Shown: positions 34,001-44,773 of the stretch, piece by piece | Layout of the letters: every line of letters begins with the position of its first letter | Position numbering within the stretch: the first letter of the stretch is position 1 | Origin: Sophora flavescens | Taxonomy: Eukaryota; Streptophyta; Magnoliopsida; Fabales; Fabaceae | Assembly: GCA_030762895.1 (NCBI GenBank) | Contig: CM061068.1 | Span: 82,963,840 to 83,027,839, forward strand | Direction of reading: 5' to 3' | DNA: 64,000 nucleotides | Notes under the pieces: generated by a model | Told to the model about the DNA's origin: nothing | What the model saw: only the letters and a program-made list of their open reading frames with translations | Database searches by the model: none | Position numbers and translations under genes: made by a program

Positions 34001-34262
34001 GAAAAAACAGGGCCAGTGTATTGGGAAGGAACAAAGAGGTAGCCATCGTCTTGGAGCTTAGGTCTCATGGAAACAGAGTGAATCCCCAAAGCATCCTCGT
34101 ACAAGCCACATAGGAAGATCAAGGATTCGTTCTGCCCAGGTTTGGAGACATCGACGTGAATGAAGAGCTGGTGAATGGCACCGTCTTCTTCATCGTCGTC
34201 GCTGGTCAAACGCATGACGTAGATGCTCACTTCTTCGTCTTCATAGATGCGCTTCAGCGATG
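34001..34262 (-). pseudogene. Captured MAM33/p32-like mitochondrial glycoprotein fragment
   Basis: A single exon on the minus strand reads SLKRIYEDEEVSIYVMRL, then HQLFIHVDVSKPGQ, ESLIFLCGLYEDALGIHSVS and YLFVPSQYTGPVF. This resembles the C-terminal half of plant MAM33/gC1qBP-family mitochondrial matrix proteins. The exon ends at a GTAAGT donor (33995-34000). The N-terminal transit region and last exon are missing. An upstream in-frame stop means it cannot be translated as part of a longer native N-terminus. It lies nearest the right TIR and would be the first captured exon in a minus-strand transcript. The family call rests on remembered motif resemblance. Confidence 0.65.
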
Positions 34263-34507
34263 GTGAATGGAGATGGAGGACCCACCGCCAGCATCAAACC
34301 CTTCGAGTGGGGACGCAGAGATAGGGATGAGGTCTGGCGAGTGACTAAGCAACGAAGGGGACGAGCTCTATGGATGCAATGAGAGGATGAATCTGCAATG
34401 GAGAGACGAGTGAGTTGGAGTGAAGGGAGGCAATAGCGGCAACCCTAGACTTGGGTATTTCTCTGCGAAGGATCAAACGCGCACGCGGGTAAATCAGCAA
34501 ACACCTA

Positions 34508-34770
34508 AGATAGCGTTTCTAATTTTAAAAGCTATCTAAAGTTCATTTTATTTTATTTATTTATTGCAAATTAGAAAAGATAGCGTTTCCGTGTGGAACC
34601 GCTATCTTTTCCTGCAGCTTGACTTTTAATAGCGGTTCCTTAAGGAAACGCTATCTTAGGTATCACCTAAGATAGCGTTTCCTTAAGGAACCGCTATTAA
34701 AAGTCCCCCCATCACTTTTAATAGCATTTCCGCACAGAAATGCTATAAAAGGTGTGCTATTAAAAGTCTA
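34508..34770. repeat. CACTA-1 right subterminal repeats
   Basis: Clustered copies of GATAGCGTTTC and GGAACCGCTATC, including a near-perfect hairpin around 34620-34700. They mirror the left array. Confidence 0.85.
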
Positions 34771-34926
34771 ATCTGTTGTAGTGTCTTTATTCCGTATATT
34801 GAATTGTCTGGACATACATAACTTGAAATTGTTCTTAAACAAGTATTTGCAACTCATACACTTAATTGTACTATACTATTGATTTTTCCTCATGCTTTTT
34901 ATTTGTATTCCAACCTTTTGGAAGGA

Positions 34927-35387
34927 TCATGGAATCCTGCACATAATGAAGCCTAGTTTAAGAAACATATTGCAATCAAAATTTAATACGTTTGCGTGCG
35001 AAATAGGTTTTAAAGAGAGTCTTACGAGTTACAATCAATACTGGGGTCAAGAGGAAATGGTAGATTGATATGACACAATTGAGGTAGTTGTTTTGATATG
35101 TCAGGTTTGATACCAAATTGTTTAGCATCTTGTGCGAAACATTCGCTTAGATCCCTCTGATTTTGAGGAGTATCGGCCCTGTGAAAAACCGTTGATGCTC
35201 CAGAGCAACAAGCTACAGATGGTTGTCCAGGGCCAGAGCCCTCCAAATATCCAACACAGGGTATCAAGTATGGTGTAGCCTCAGCGCATGTTATCTCTTC
35301 GACTTGGCTTGCACTGGATGTTGTAACCAGTAGGCCTATAGCCATCACAATCATGAAAGGAGGCACCACTTTCTTCTCCTGCATCAT
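34927..35387 (-). CDS. Non-specific lipid transfer protein (type 1-like) lacking one conserved cysteine
   Basis: A single exon from ATG at 35387 encodes about 120 residues. An N-terminal signal peptide (residues 1 to about 26-27, hydrophobic core FMIVMAIGLLVTT) is followed by the eight-cysteine LTP scaffold: C34, C44, C60-C61, C83, C105 and C119. Spacing C-X9-C, CC and the final C-X13-C fit type 1 nsLTPs. The first Cys of the CXC motif is Ser81, leaving seven cysteines. Such secreted proteins bind lipids in the apoplast and act in cuticle formation and defence. A GTAAG donor follows codon 121 (35021-35025). An acceptor at 34937-34938 would remove an 89-bp intron and add two codons before TGA (34927-34929), the usual nsLTP intron position; without splicing the frame stops at 35022. 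It is the only intact host-type gene in the window. Confidence 0.85.
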
Positions 35388-35460
35388 ACTTTGAATATGT
35401 ATGTTTCTTTCTTTTTGTTAATCTATGAAGTTGTGATTAGCCATTAGATGCATCATTGAA

Positions 35461-35466
35461 TTTATA
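35461..35466 (-). promoter_or_regulatory. TATA box of the nsLTP gene
   Basis: TATAAA on the minus strand (within TTATAAATTCA) is 74 bp upstream of the ATG, a normal distance. Confidence 0.6.
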
Positions 35467-35602
35467 ACAAAGTCCCATCCTCATTTTATGTCTACACATT
35501 AATTGCTTTCAAGACAATTTTACGTTTTTTTAAGCAAGAAATGTCATGCAAAAGCATCACAATGATTAGCTAACATCCCAACTAGGTTGGCACAAGACAA
35601 GA

Positions 35603-38600
35603 TGTAACACCCCCCTTGGGCATTACTTTGTAACACATGCAGAAATAAATTAAAAATTCTGTTTGCTGGTTGCTTTCGTAAAATAATATTTTCTTAACAT
35701 TTATTCCTCGAAAAACACGGTGATAAAATTTTTTCTTTACAACCCCATAACAACAACGTAATCAAGACCACACTTAAATATATGAACATGTATATAAGTC
35801 ATACAACCATCCCGCCTCATATCGTCTTCACACCTAAATCTTTATAAGTAAAGCTCATTATTGAATGACAACACATTACATTAAATAAGACCTAAGCTGG
35901 TCAAAACTAACAAACTTTATAATAATAGGAGGTAGCATCAGTATGCTCCAAACTAAGTAGCCTTCTTCTTGTATGTGTCATATCCCTTGAGCGATTCATC
36001 TGAACTCCCCGATATAAAAGCAGCAAAGAGACCACAAATAAAACATGCAAGAGTGAGAAACCAATATATGGATTTAACTCGACGACCACATGTGCAACAC
36101 TACACAAAACATATTCATATATACATGGTGATAACAATATACGCATTCACAGTAAAGCAAGTAATTTATCAATGGGTTTCGCACCCCAAACATCATCGTT
36201 TGAAAATTATGCATGAACACTTCAATATTCATCGACTAACATTTCACTTAGTCTCCGGAGACCCCAACGTCGTGTAAATGAGTTGATCAAGCTCTATGGC
36301 CAAATGATACGTCGAGACATGCATACCATTAAGATACCATGATTAACAATGCGTCGAGACATGAATAACCTTAAGATACCATGATTAACAATTAAACCGT
36401 GGAGTAAAACTCATTTACAAAAACCCTTTCCGTTGTAACTCATTTTATAAAACGTCCAACCATATTGAAATTCATTTTCTTTTTGGAAACCCTTTTCCCG
36501 AAATAACGTCCAATCTTCGTAAAATCATTTCTACTATAAATTCCTTTGTCAAATCACTAAGAAACTCATTTTATTTCAAAATCTATATTTGGAACCTTAG
36601 TTCCAAGAAACGTCGTTTAAGGCTAAATTGCTGTTAAAACAAATACTGTCGTTTTCAAAAATTGTTTCCGTAAATATTTGCGGAATTATCCTTCATTTAA
36701 CATTTTAAAACATTTTAAGTCAAAACTTGATCTTTTCCACTCAAATAATTTTCTAAATTCATAATTAACTTATTCTCAACATTTAATTTCATAGAATAAC
36801 TTTTTATAATATTACGGAATTTCTTACGTAAAAATTAGTAGTACAAAAATAATTTCACGGTTCCGCTCTCACTGGGACTCATAGTTCACTCTTACAGCGA
36901 TAAATCATTAAAATAATGATTTTTTTTCCAAAATTCCTTATTTTTCTAAATAAAATTTCCATTAATATTATATTCCAATATTTCACCGTTAAAACATTGA
37001 ATATAATTTATAAAGCTTCTTAAAGCTTTTATCCAATTAATTTAATTGGGCACTGACCACTGTCAGGCTTCTCAAACAACAATCAACAACAATATCATAG
37101 AAATATTCCCAGGCAGATCATGCATCATAACCGTAGAATATAATTGCAGATAAACAATTCAAATGCAATTAAATCAACACAGATAAAAATAGCACAACTC
37201 AAACAACTTAAACAAAACACCCCAGATAAATAAAACAAACAACAACAGATAGCGCGTAGCCATCGGAAAAACCCTCAGGCAATCCCCTCTTACCTCAAAT
37301 ACACATATTCTTCAGTGAATAATTTCTGACAAGTCCCGCAGTGTCGGTAACGCGCGTAAACGGTAATCTAACTTTATCCTTCATTAAACACAACAACTAA
37401 TCAACAATAAAACAACTTAATCAAACCTATATTACTACATGTAGGTTTCGGCCTAGATCTGCCTTTAGGGTTAGGAATCTCTAAAAATTCTAAACTTTTG
37501 GATTAATCACTCCTAATTACTCAAAACCCTAAATCAATGGTTATTGAACAAAGATTGAATTTAAATCTTCCAATCCCTCATCAAATTAATTTAGGCCATG
37601 ATCAATAAACTGGCTTAGATACCTTCGTTGGGTTCATACAATATAGATTCAATACCTATTCAACTAATAAGATTGAATCATGACAAACTATTTAGGAAAA
37701 ATTGGAACAAAACCCTAGTTTTCTAGAGTATAGGTTTGGCCTCTTTAGGTTTTAAGGGTTATAAAATTTTGTTTGATGCAAGCTTCTAGATATAGAATAT
37801 AGATGTAATAATAGGATTAAAGAAATTGGTTTCATATCAAATGGATTTTCCTATGAATTTCTATGAATTTTTGAATCTAGAAACCCTAAAATGCATCATA
37901 TTGAAAAAGACTTCAAAATGAAAAACTTATTGATGAACATGATGATAAACAAGGAAGATGAGTAAGGTTTACCTCTTGAAGTCAAGAAATGAGCAATAAA
38001 TCTCCTACTTCCTTCACAAATCAAGCCTAGGTTTCTTAGTGTTTCAATGGTGAAAATGAGCAAAGTTTGGATGAAGAAGATGACTTAGGCTTTTATAGAA
38101 GTGGGAATGGACTCTTGGATGGTTTGGGCCATGGGGAAGCAAGGGGTTTTGTGTCTAAAATATAAAAATTCAAGGGTAATTTAGTAATCTTGTACAATGG
38201 CAAACTTGTGAATAAAACCAACATTAAGGGTATTTTAGTCTTTTCCTCCTAAAAACCATCATGACAATGTGGTGTCATCCCATGACTCACCCCTTGTGAC
38301 TCATCATGATTTGACATCCCATTTATCCGTTAGCGGGTCCCGCAAATCCCGTTTTCAGCTCCGTCGTTTACCCGATTTCGTACAACGCCCGCATAATATA
38401 TATTATTTCACTTTTTAAGTGAAAAATTTTAAAATAGCCAAAGAAGTTGGAAACTTCATAAAAACCTTAAGTGTTTCGTTCACGAGTTAAAATTAGGTCA
38501 TTTGAGTAGTAAAATCTTACTGTCAGCAAAAATGCAGACCGGGTTCCGTCTGAATTTTCAACCAAAAATTTCACCATATACTTATAAAAATAAGTATGAT

Positions 38601-38710
38601 ATGAATATGACTTTGGTTTTCCCAAAATCATTTTCTAAGTTTCCGATAAAATATAAATGTTTATTTATATTTATACTGGTCTTAGAAAGCGGAAAAATTG
38701 GGGTGTTACA
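35603..38710 (-). mobile_element. LTR-D copy D3 (3' LTR, minus strand)
   Basis: On the minus strand it runs TGTAACACCCCAATTTTTCC (38710) to GGGGGGTGTTACA (35603), 3108 bp. It is the only LTR-D copy in the window with both ends and no interruption. A polypurine tract and coding remnants precede it (38711-39590), so it is the 3' LTR of a truncated element. Its end lies 137 bp upstream of the nsLTP TATA box, in the same transcriptional direction. Confidence 0.85.
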
Positions 38711-39590
38711 ATACTACCCCACTAAAAAGAATTTCGTCCTCGAAATTCGGGAATCAAAACTATACAGGATCTTCTTAATCCTAAGGTCTTACTTTCACAA
38801 GAAGGTAAGTAATTATAGAAGAATTTTGTTAAAGAAATACAGGAATGTTCAGTATGTAAAACGATTCTTTAATATGTTCGTGAGTGTAAAAATGCATAGC
38901 TAATACATGTTTATAACCATGACTCTAATAAAGTTCCTTCTTCCATAAGAACTTCCAGCTGATTAGAAAATCAAAGATAAACAATTCTGAATTCCAAGGG
39001 AATTCATCCTTTATACAGGAAATTCACAAAACGACAATGTTTAAAAGGAGTACAGTTTGGCCAAAAAAATCAGACTGGATCACATTTACCAAAAGTAAAA
39101 GTGACTGGACTAAGTCTCATCGAGAAACTTCTTTTATCGAGGAAATGTCTATCCCGAACGATAATAGGACAGTTCAACCAAATAGAATTGATAGTAACTG
39201 GCTTAGCAATTAAGATTGAAACATTCAAATCATGATAATCAAGAAATAGGCAATTTCCAAGTATGCACACACAATCCTTCGAATAAAAGTATGAATTGCA
39301 CCCGAATTCGAAAAGTATAGTTAAAAGATTACCATCAAAGGTTGCAGTCTCAGTTCTCCACACATTAAATACTCTACCCGTAGTTGTTGGCTTATTTGTT
39401 CGGGTGTTGTTGACAGTTGATCTACGCTTTGGTGAATCCAGTCCTTCAATATGTGTCCCACTTGACCACAGTTGAAACATTTAACTCCTCCCAAGGGACA
39501 AGTTGCAGACAAATGTCTTGTGTCTCCACAATTGTAACATCTGTTACAATCAGATGACGATACCGAGTCTGAATAGGAAGTTTACTATTT
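38711..39590 (-). pseudogene. D3 internal remnant: zinc knuckles and protease
   Basis: On the minus strand a first knuckle CYNCGDTRHLSATC is intact (about 39540-39500). A second, CFNCGQVGHILKDW, has lost its last cysteine. A protease-like stretch follows with EFG where DSG is expected, then NSIWLNCPIIV and so on. After about 39060 the sequence reaches the 3' end context GAGGACGAAATTC and a polypurine-like TTAGTGGGGTAGTAT before the LTR. RT, RNase H and integrase are absent. The 5' LTR and gag core are cut off near 39590. Confidence 0.75.
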
Positions 39591-39748
39591 TGTTATTTTT
39601 ATTGTATTTTAAATATTTACTTATGAAATATAATGTAAGACTTGACAACTATTGTTCTATAAAAATAGTTGCTTAGATTAGACTGTTAAATGTCGATTAC
39701 GTATTGTTTTTACACTGATTTGTTATTGTGCTATAAAAATAGATATGT

Positions 39749-41214
39749 CAGCATCAGGAGGATAGCCGCCCCGCCCCCCACCGCCTAGCGGTGATAAGGG
39801 GAAGGGGAAGGCTAAGCGAGGACGATACACCGTGAAGTCTCAGGTGCTTTCTCGCATTCCTGGAGGTCCCTCCGTAGCCACCCCCATCCCTACCGCACCT
39901 ACCCTATCACCACCTACAGGAGCCTCCCCCACCTATTCTACACCATCCCCCACCCATTCTATACCCTCACCGATCCATACTACATCATCCCCTACCCATA
40001 CTACACTATCCCCGACCCACACTACCCCACCCTCTACCCTTGTCCAGACCTCCACTCGCTTTGCGCCACGACGCGCACTAGCCGACTACTCGCCGCCCCC
40101 TACTGGACCCACACCACACCCACACCTTGCACCACCATCATCATCAACTGCGCCGGTCACACATCCAGCATGATTATCATTTATACCGACTCCTGGGATG
40201 ATGCCACAACCGGACACGACCATTCCATACTCATCATCCGCGGCCGTATACGGTCACGACACGACCATACTATCATCATCATCTGTGTAGCAGTCGGCCG
40301 CTGCTGAGGACTTGCCGGAGTGCGTCAGGGTTCCCGCACCTGAGGATCGACCATGGATCCGTCCTATTTCCGGATCGTAAGTTTAAATTAATTTAATGTT
40401 GTTTAAAAATAATTACTATTTAATAAGCATATATTTGTTGGTTGTCATATTGTTGATTTAATAAAATTATGAATTTTTCAGCTTCATCCCATCGAAAGTG
40501 GGATCGAAGCACGTTACCTTCACCATCAAGGCACAGTATCGTCATTTCTGGCCATCATGGAGGGTGATCCTCGGGGAGGATCGGGATCGTATCTTTAGAC
40601 AATTCGGGGTAAGTTCTTGTTTATTAGTTCATGTAATTTTCCCTTTATTTTATATATTCTTTTAATGTTATTAATATTTTTTTTCTTTGTTAACAGGAGC
40701 TTGTGTGCTGGTTACCGGAGCATACCTCATAGATACGTGCTATCTTTGACGACCGAGCAGCTTCTCGACTGAGGGACATGCTCCGGGAGCGTAGGGAGAG
40801 CCGGATACGTCTGGATTACATCGGGCCCAACATCTTAGCCCAACTGTTTGCATACTGGGACACTCCAGCTTACAAGCTAAAGTGTGAATAGGCAAAGAGA
40901 AATCGGGCTTCCGAGAAGGGTGGGAACATGCACACTGGTGGTTCTATTAGCCACATGCAGCATGCCATTTACATGGTATGCATATATAAATAAAATTATT
41001 TATAAACTGTATATTTTTATTAAAAATTTGTTTTATAACTAATTGATTTTATTGGTGTGTCGGTTGCAACAGGAAAGCTAGCTCGGTCCGTTGATGTCCC
41101 TACGGTCTTTGAGCAAACACATATTCGCTCGGACACTGGCGAGTTTGTCGATGAGAGGTCGAGGCAGACAGTGGTGAGCTAATGTGTTTTTTATATTTAA
41201 ACTATTGGTAATTG

Positions 41215-41273
<59 letters not shown>

Positions 41274-41765
41274 GTTTAATACATATTGATTGTCATGTAT
41301 TGATCACAGGCGGAGTACAACGCCAGGTTTAGTCAGGTAGCATCTGAGGCTGCCTCCTGCTTTTGTGCCTCAGATCCTTCTCAGCTAGATCTGCCGAGGT
41401 TGAGCGACTATAGACCCAGGCCTGGATGGATGTGGCGGGCGGGAAGAACAAGGGACGAATTTACGGTACTACGACCCTAGCCAGGTCGATCTGTCGGGGG
41501 TACTCGACGCCGAGCTTGACCTTCAGGGAGCCTACATCCTCCGGCTCACAGGACACAGAGGAGCTGCAGCGGCTGAGGCAGGAGCTGCAACAGCAGAGGG
41601 AGACGAACAATCGTATCATGCAGGAGATGGAGACATTCTCTACGGTCATGACTGCTGTGCTCGATTTCCTCCCACTAGACAAAGCGCAGACTGCTGCAGG
41701 GGTCCTCCATGCCACCCGGCCCCAGCCCCAGCCCTCCACTACTACTACTGATCCTCCACCGTAGC
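39749..41765 (+). pseudogene. CACTA-2 accessory transposase (Transposase_24 / Ptta-En/Spm type)
   Basis: Exons 39749-about 40377, about 40482-40608, about 40698-40974 and from about 41072 are split by short AT-rich introns with GT/AG borders. The N-terminus is proline/threonine-rich. The conserved core reads VTFTIKAQYRHFWPSWRVIL, then YIGPNILAQLFAYWDTPAYK, AKRNRASEKGGNMHTGGS and so on, which resembles the plant transposase accessory family PF03004. The C-terminus has a glutamine-rich coiled coil (ELQRLRQELQQQRETNNRI). In-frame stops near 39767, 40171, 40288, 40729 and 40889 mark it as dead. Confidence 0.7.
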
Positions 41766-41939
41766 CGCATGATTACGGTCTGTCTATTGAGCCGCAACTT
41801 GATGGTCATGTGACGTCGGCAGACTCCCCCCTACCGGACGACGATGACGGATATTATGGTGATGGACATTAGGATAGTAATAGGTGTAGTAGAGATTTGT
41901 ATATAGACGGATATTTTATTTACGGATTATATGTTGAGT

Positions 41940-42250
41940 TTGTTTTTATTTTAATTTAATTTTAATTTAATTGCTTTTTAAATTTTATTTTTAATTTCAA
42001 TTTTTTTTGTAATTGATAATATAATAATATTTAATTAAAATAAAATATAATAATTAAATTATAATTAATTATAATAAAATATAAATTAATAAATAAATTA
42101 TAATAATAATTGATAAATAAAATATAATAATAATTAATAAATAAAATATAATATTTAATATTGAATATATAAATTTTAATAAAATAATTAATAATTAATT
42201 ATTAATATAAAACAAAATAAATAAAAAATAATTTAAAAAATATAAAAAAT
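41940..42250. repeat. AT-rich low-complexity DNA
   Basis: About 310 bp of A/T with TAA and TTAA runs, between the CACTA-2 coding part and its subterminal repeats. No gene. Confidence 0.8.
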
Positions 42251-42251
42251 C

Positions 42252-42515
42252 TTGTTTCCGATGGATATTTCCGTCGGTAACTGTTGGTTACATTTTCCAA
42301 CGGAATTTCCGTCGGTAATTAAGGGTTATGCGTGGCAAGCTTTTACCACGGTCAAAGTCGTCGGAAATTTCCGATGGACAAACTAGATCCGTCGGAAAGG
42401 CTTTCCTACACGCCTATTGCCGACGGAACTGTGTCCGTCAAAAATTCTGTCGGTAATGTAGTTTTCCGACGGAATTTCTTCATTTCCGACGGGTTTTTTC
42501 CGCCGGTAAGTCGTG
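42252..42515. repeat. CACTA-2 right subterminal repeats
   Basis: At least eleven copies of CCGACGGAA or CCGTCGGTAA in both orientations, for example at about 42301-42320 and 42461-42480. They are unrelated to the CACTA-1 motif, so the two elements belong to different CACTA families. Confidence 0.85.
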
Positions 42516-42528
42516 TTTTTTTTTTTGT

Positions 42529-42531
42529 AGT

Positions 42532-42560
<29 letters not shown>
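42529..42560. repeat. (CA)n microsatellite
   Basis: About 30 bp of CA directly abutting the CACTA-2 terminus. Confidence 0.9.
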
Positions 42561-43919
<1,359 letters not shown>

Positions 43920-44682
43920 TGTAACATCCATGTTTTACAACATTGTTTATATGTTTGATGACTAGGTTTAAGACCTTGATTTAAGGTCTAATATGCATGT
44001 TTAGATATTGGGAATCTTGCATGGAAAGTACGAGATTAATCTGCGTTGAATTGAATGAGAACGTGTTCTAGGATTTTCTTTATACCGTTTAGAATGCTTA
44101 AGACTGCACAATAGGAAATTTATTTTTGAGGAAGAGATTAGGTATGTTTGAGGACTAGATCTTACTCCTTAGGTATAGAGGAATTTATGTTCAAACTTAA
44201 GGTCAATCGGACTTCAAACGAGCTCAGGAATGCTGGACAGGTGGGGGCGCTGAGCGCTGGCCCTGGTGACACGTGTCATGCTGTGATTGGTGGAGACAGG
44301 CGGTGCAGTCTCACCAGTGCTGAACATTGGCTCACGGGCGCTGAGCGCCCAGCATGAAAAAAAATTTAAATTTGTTTTAAATTGAGTCATCACATGGAGA
44401 AAATTTAAGAAGGTGCAAAATCAAAAAAATAGAGAGAGAGGGGGGAGGAAGTGAGGAAGAGAGAGAAATTTCCAGAGGAGTTTTTGAGCAATCCGTTCAT
44501 CCTATCGAGAAACCGATTATACCATTGTGATCCTCGCGATGTCTACTTCATCATCCTATCTTTTTTTTTTCTTGATTAGGCTAAGGTGAATTTTTGGAGG
44601 TCCGAAGACTTTTGTTCTAAGCGTGGCATATTTGTGGGGGGAAGAGGAGTGGTGGTTTCGTTGTCCCAGAGCTAGCTATACT
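43920..44682 (+). mobile_element. LTR-C copy C0', 5' part (duplicated block)
   Basis: It starts TGTAACATCCATG and is colinear with the first part of C2 (18117 onwards), including the TGACACGTGTCA palindrome (44267-44278) and GGCGCTGAGCGCC dyads. It ends in ATACT (44678-44682), the target site of D1'. Confidence 0.75.
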
Positions 44683-44717
44683 TGTAACACCCTGATTTTT
44701 ACTGTTCTTCAATAATA

Positions 44718-44773
<56 letters not shown>

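Larger units (their letters stand above)
29776..34783. mobile_element. CACTA-1: CACTA (En/Spm) element carrying three host gene fragments
   Basis: It begins CACTACAACATAAATGACTT and ends, read inward from the right, CACTACAACAGATTAGACTT. It is flanked by a perfect 3-bp duplication TCT (29773-29775, 34784-34786). Dense subterminal repeats of TTTAGATAGCGTTTG type lie at 29800-30200 and 34508-34770. No transposase is visible, so it is non-autonomous. The 4.3-kb interior holds exon and intron pieces of an N-acetylglucosamine kinase, a NIPA transporter and a MAM33-like gene, all on the minus strand, which makes it a Pack-CACTA element. Confidence 0.92.
39600..42530 (+). mobile_element. CACTA-2: 5'-truncated CACTA element
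   Basis: The right end is typical: a subterminal block of TTTCCGACGGAA/CCGTCGGTAA motifs (42252-42515) followed by GTGTTTTTTTTTTTGTAGT at 42530, the reverse complement of a CACTACAAAAA terminus. Inside is a degenerate transposase-accessory gene (39749-41765). No left terminus or main transposase is visible, so the left half is missing. The left boundary is uncertain. Confidence 0.7.

Noticed and set aside
30560..34262. A working host gene (kinase or transporter) at this locus
   Set aside because: The homologies are partial, come from three different families, contain stops or missing exons and lie within a transposon bounded by a target duplication.
30560..34262. Processed pseudogenes (reverse-transcribed mRNA)
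   Set aside because: Introns with intact GT/AG borders are present and there is no poly-A tail, so the fragments were captured as DNA.
39832..40173. A secreted or cell-wall proline/threonine-rich protein
   Set aside because: It is the low-complexity N-terminal part of the CACTA-2 accessory transposase, in frame with downstream exons, and has no signal peptide.
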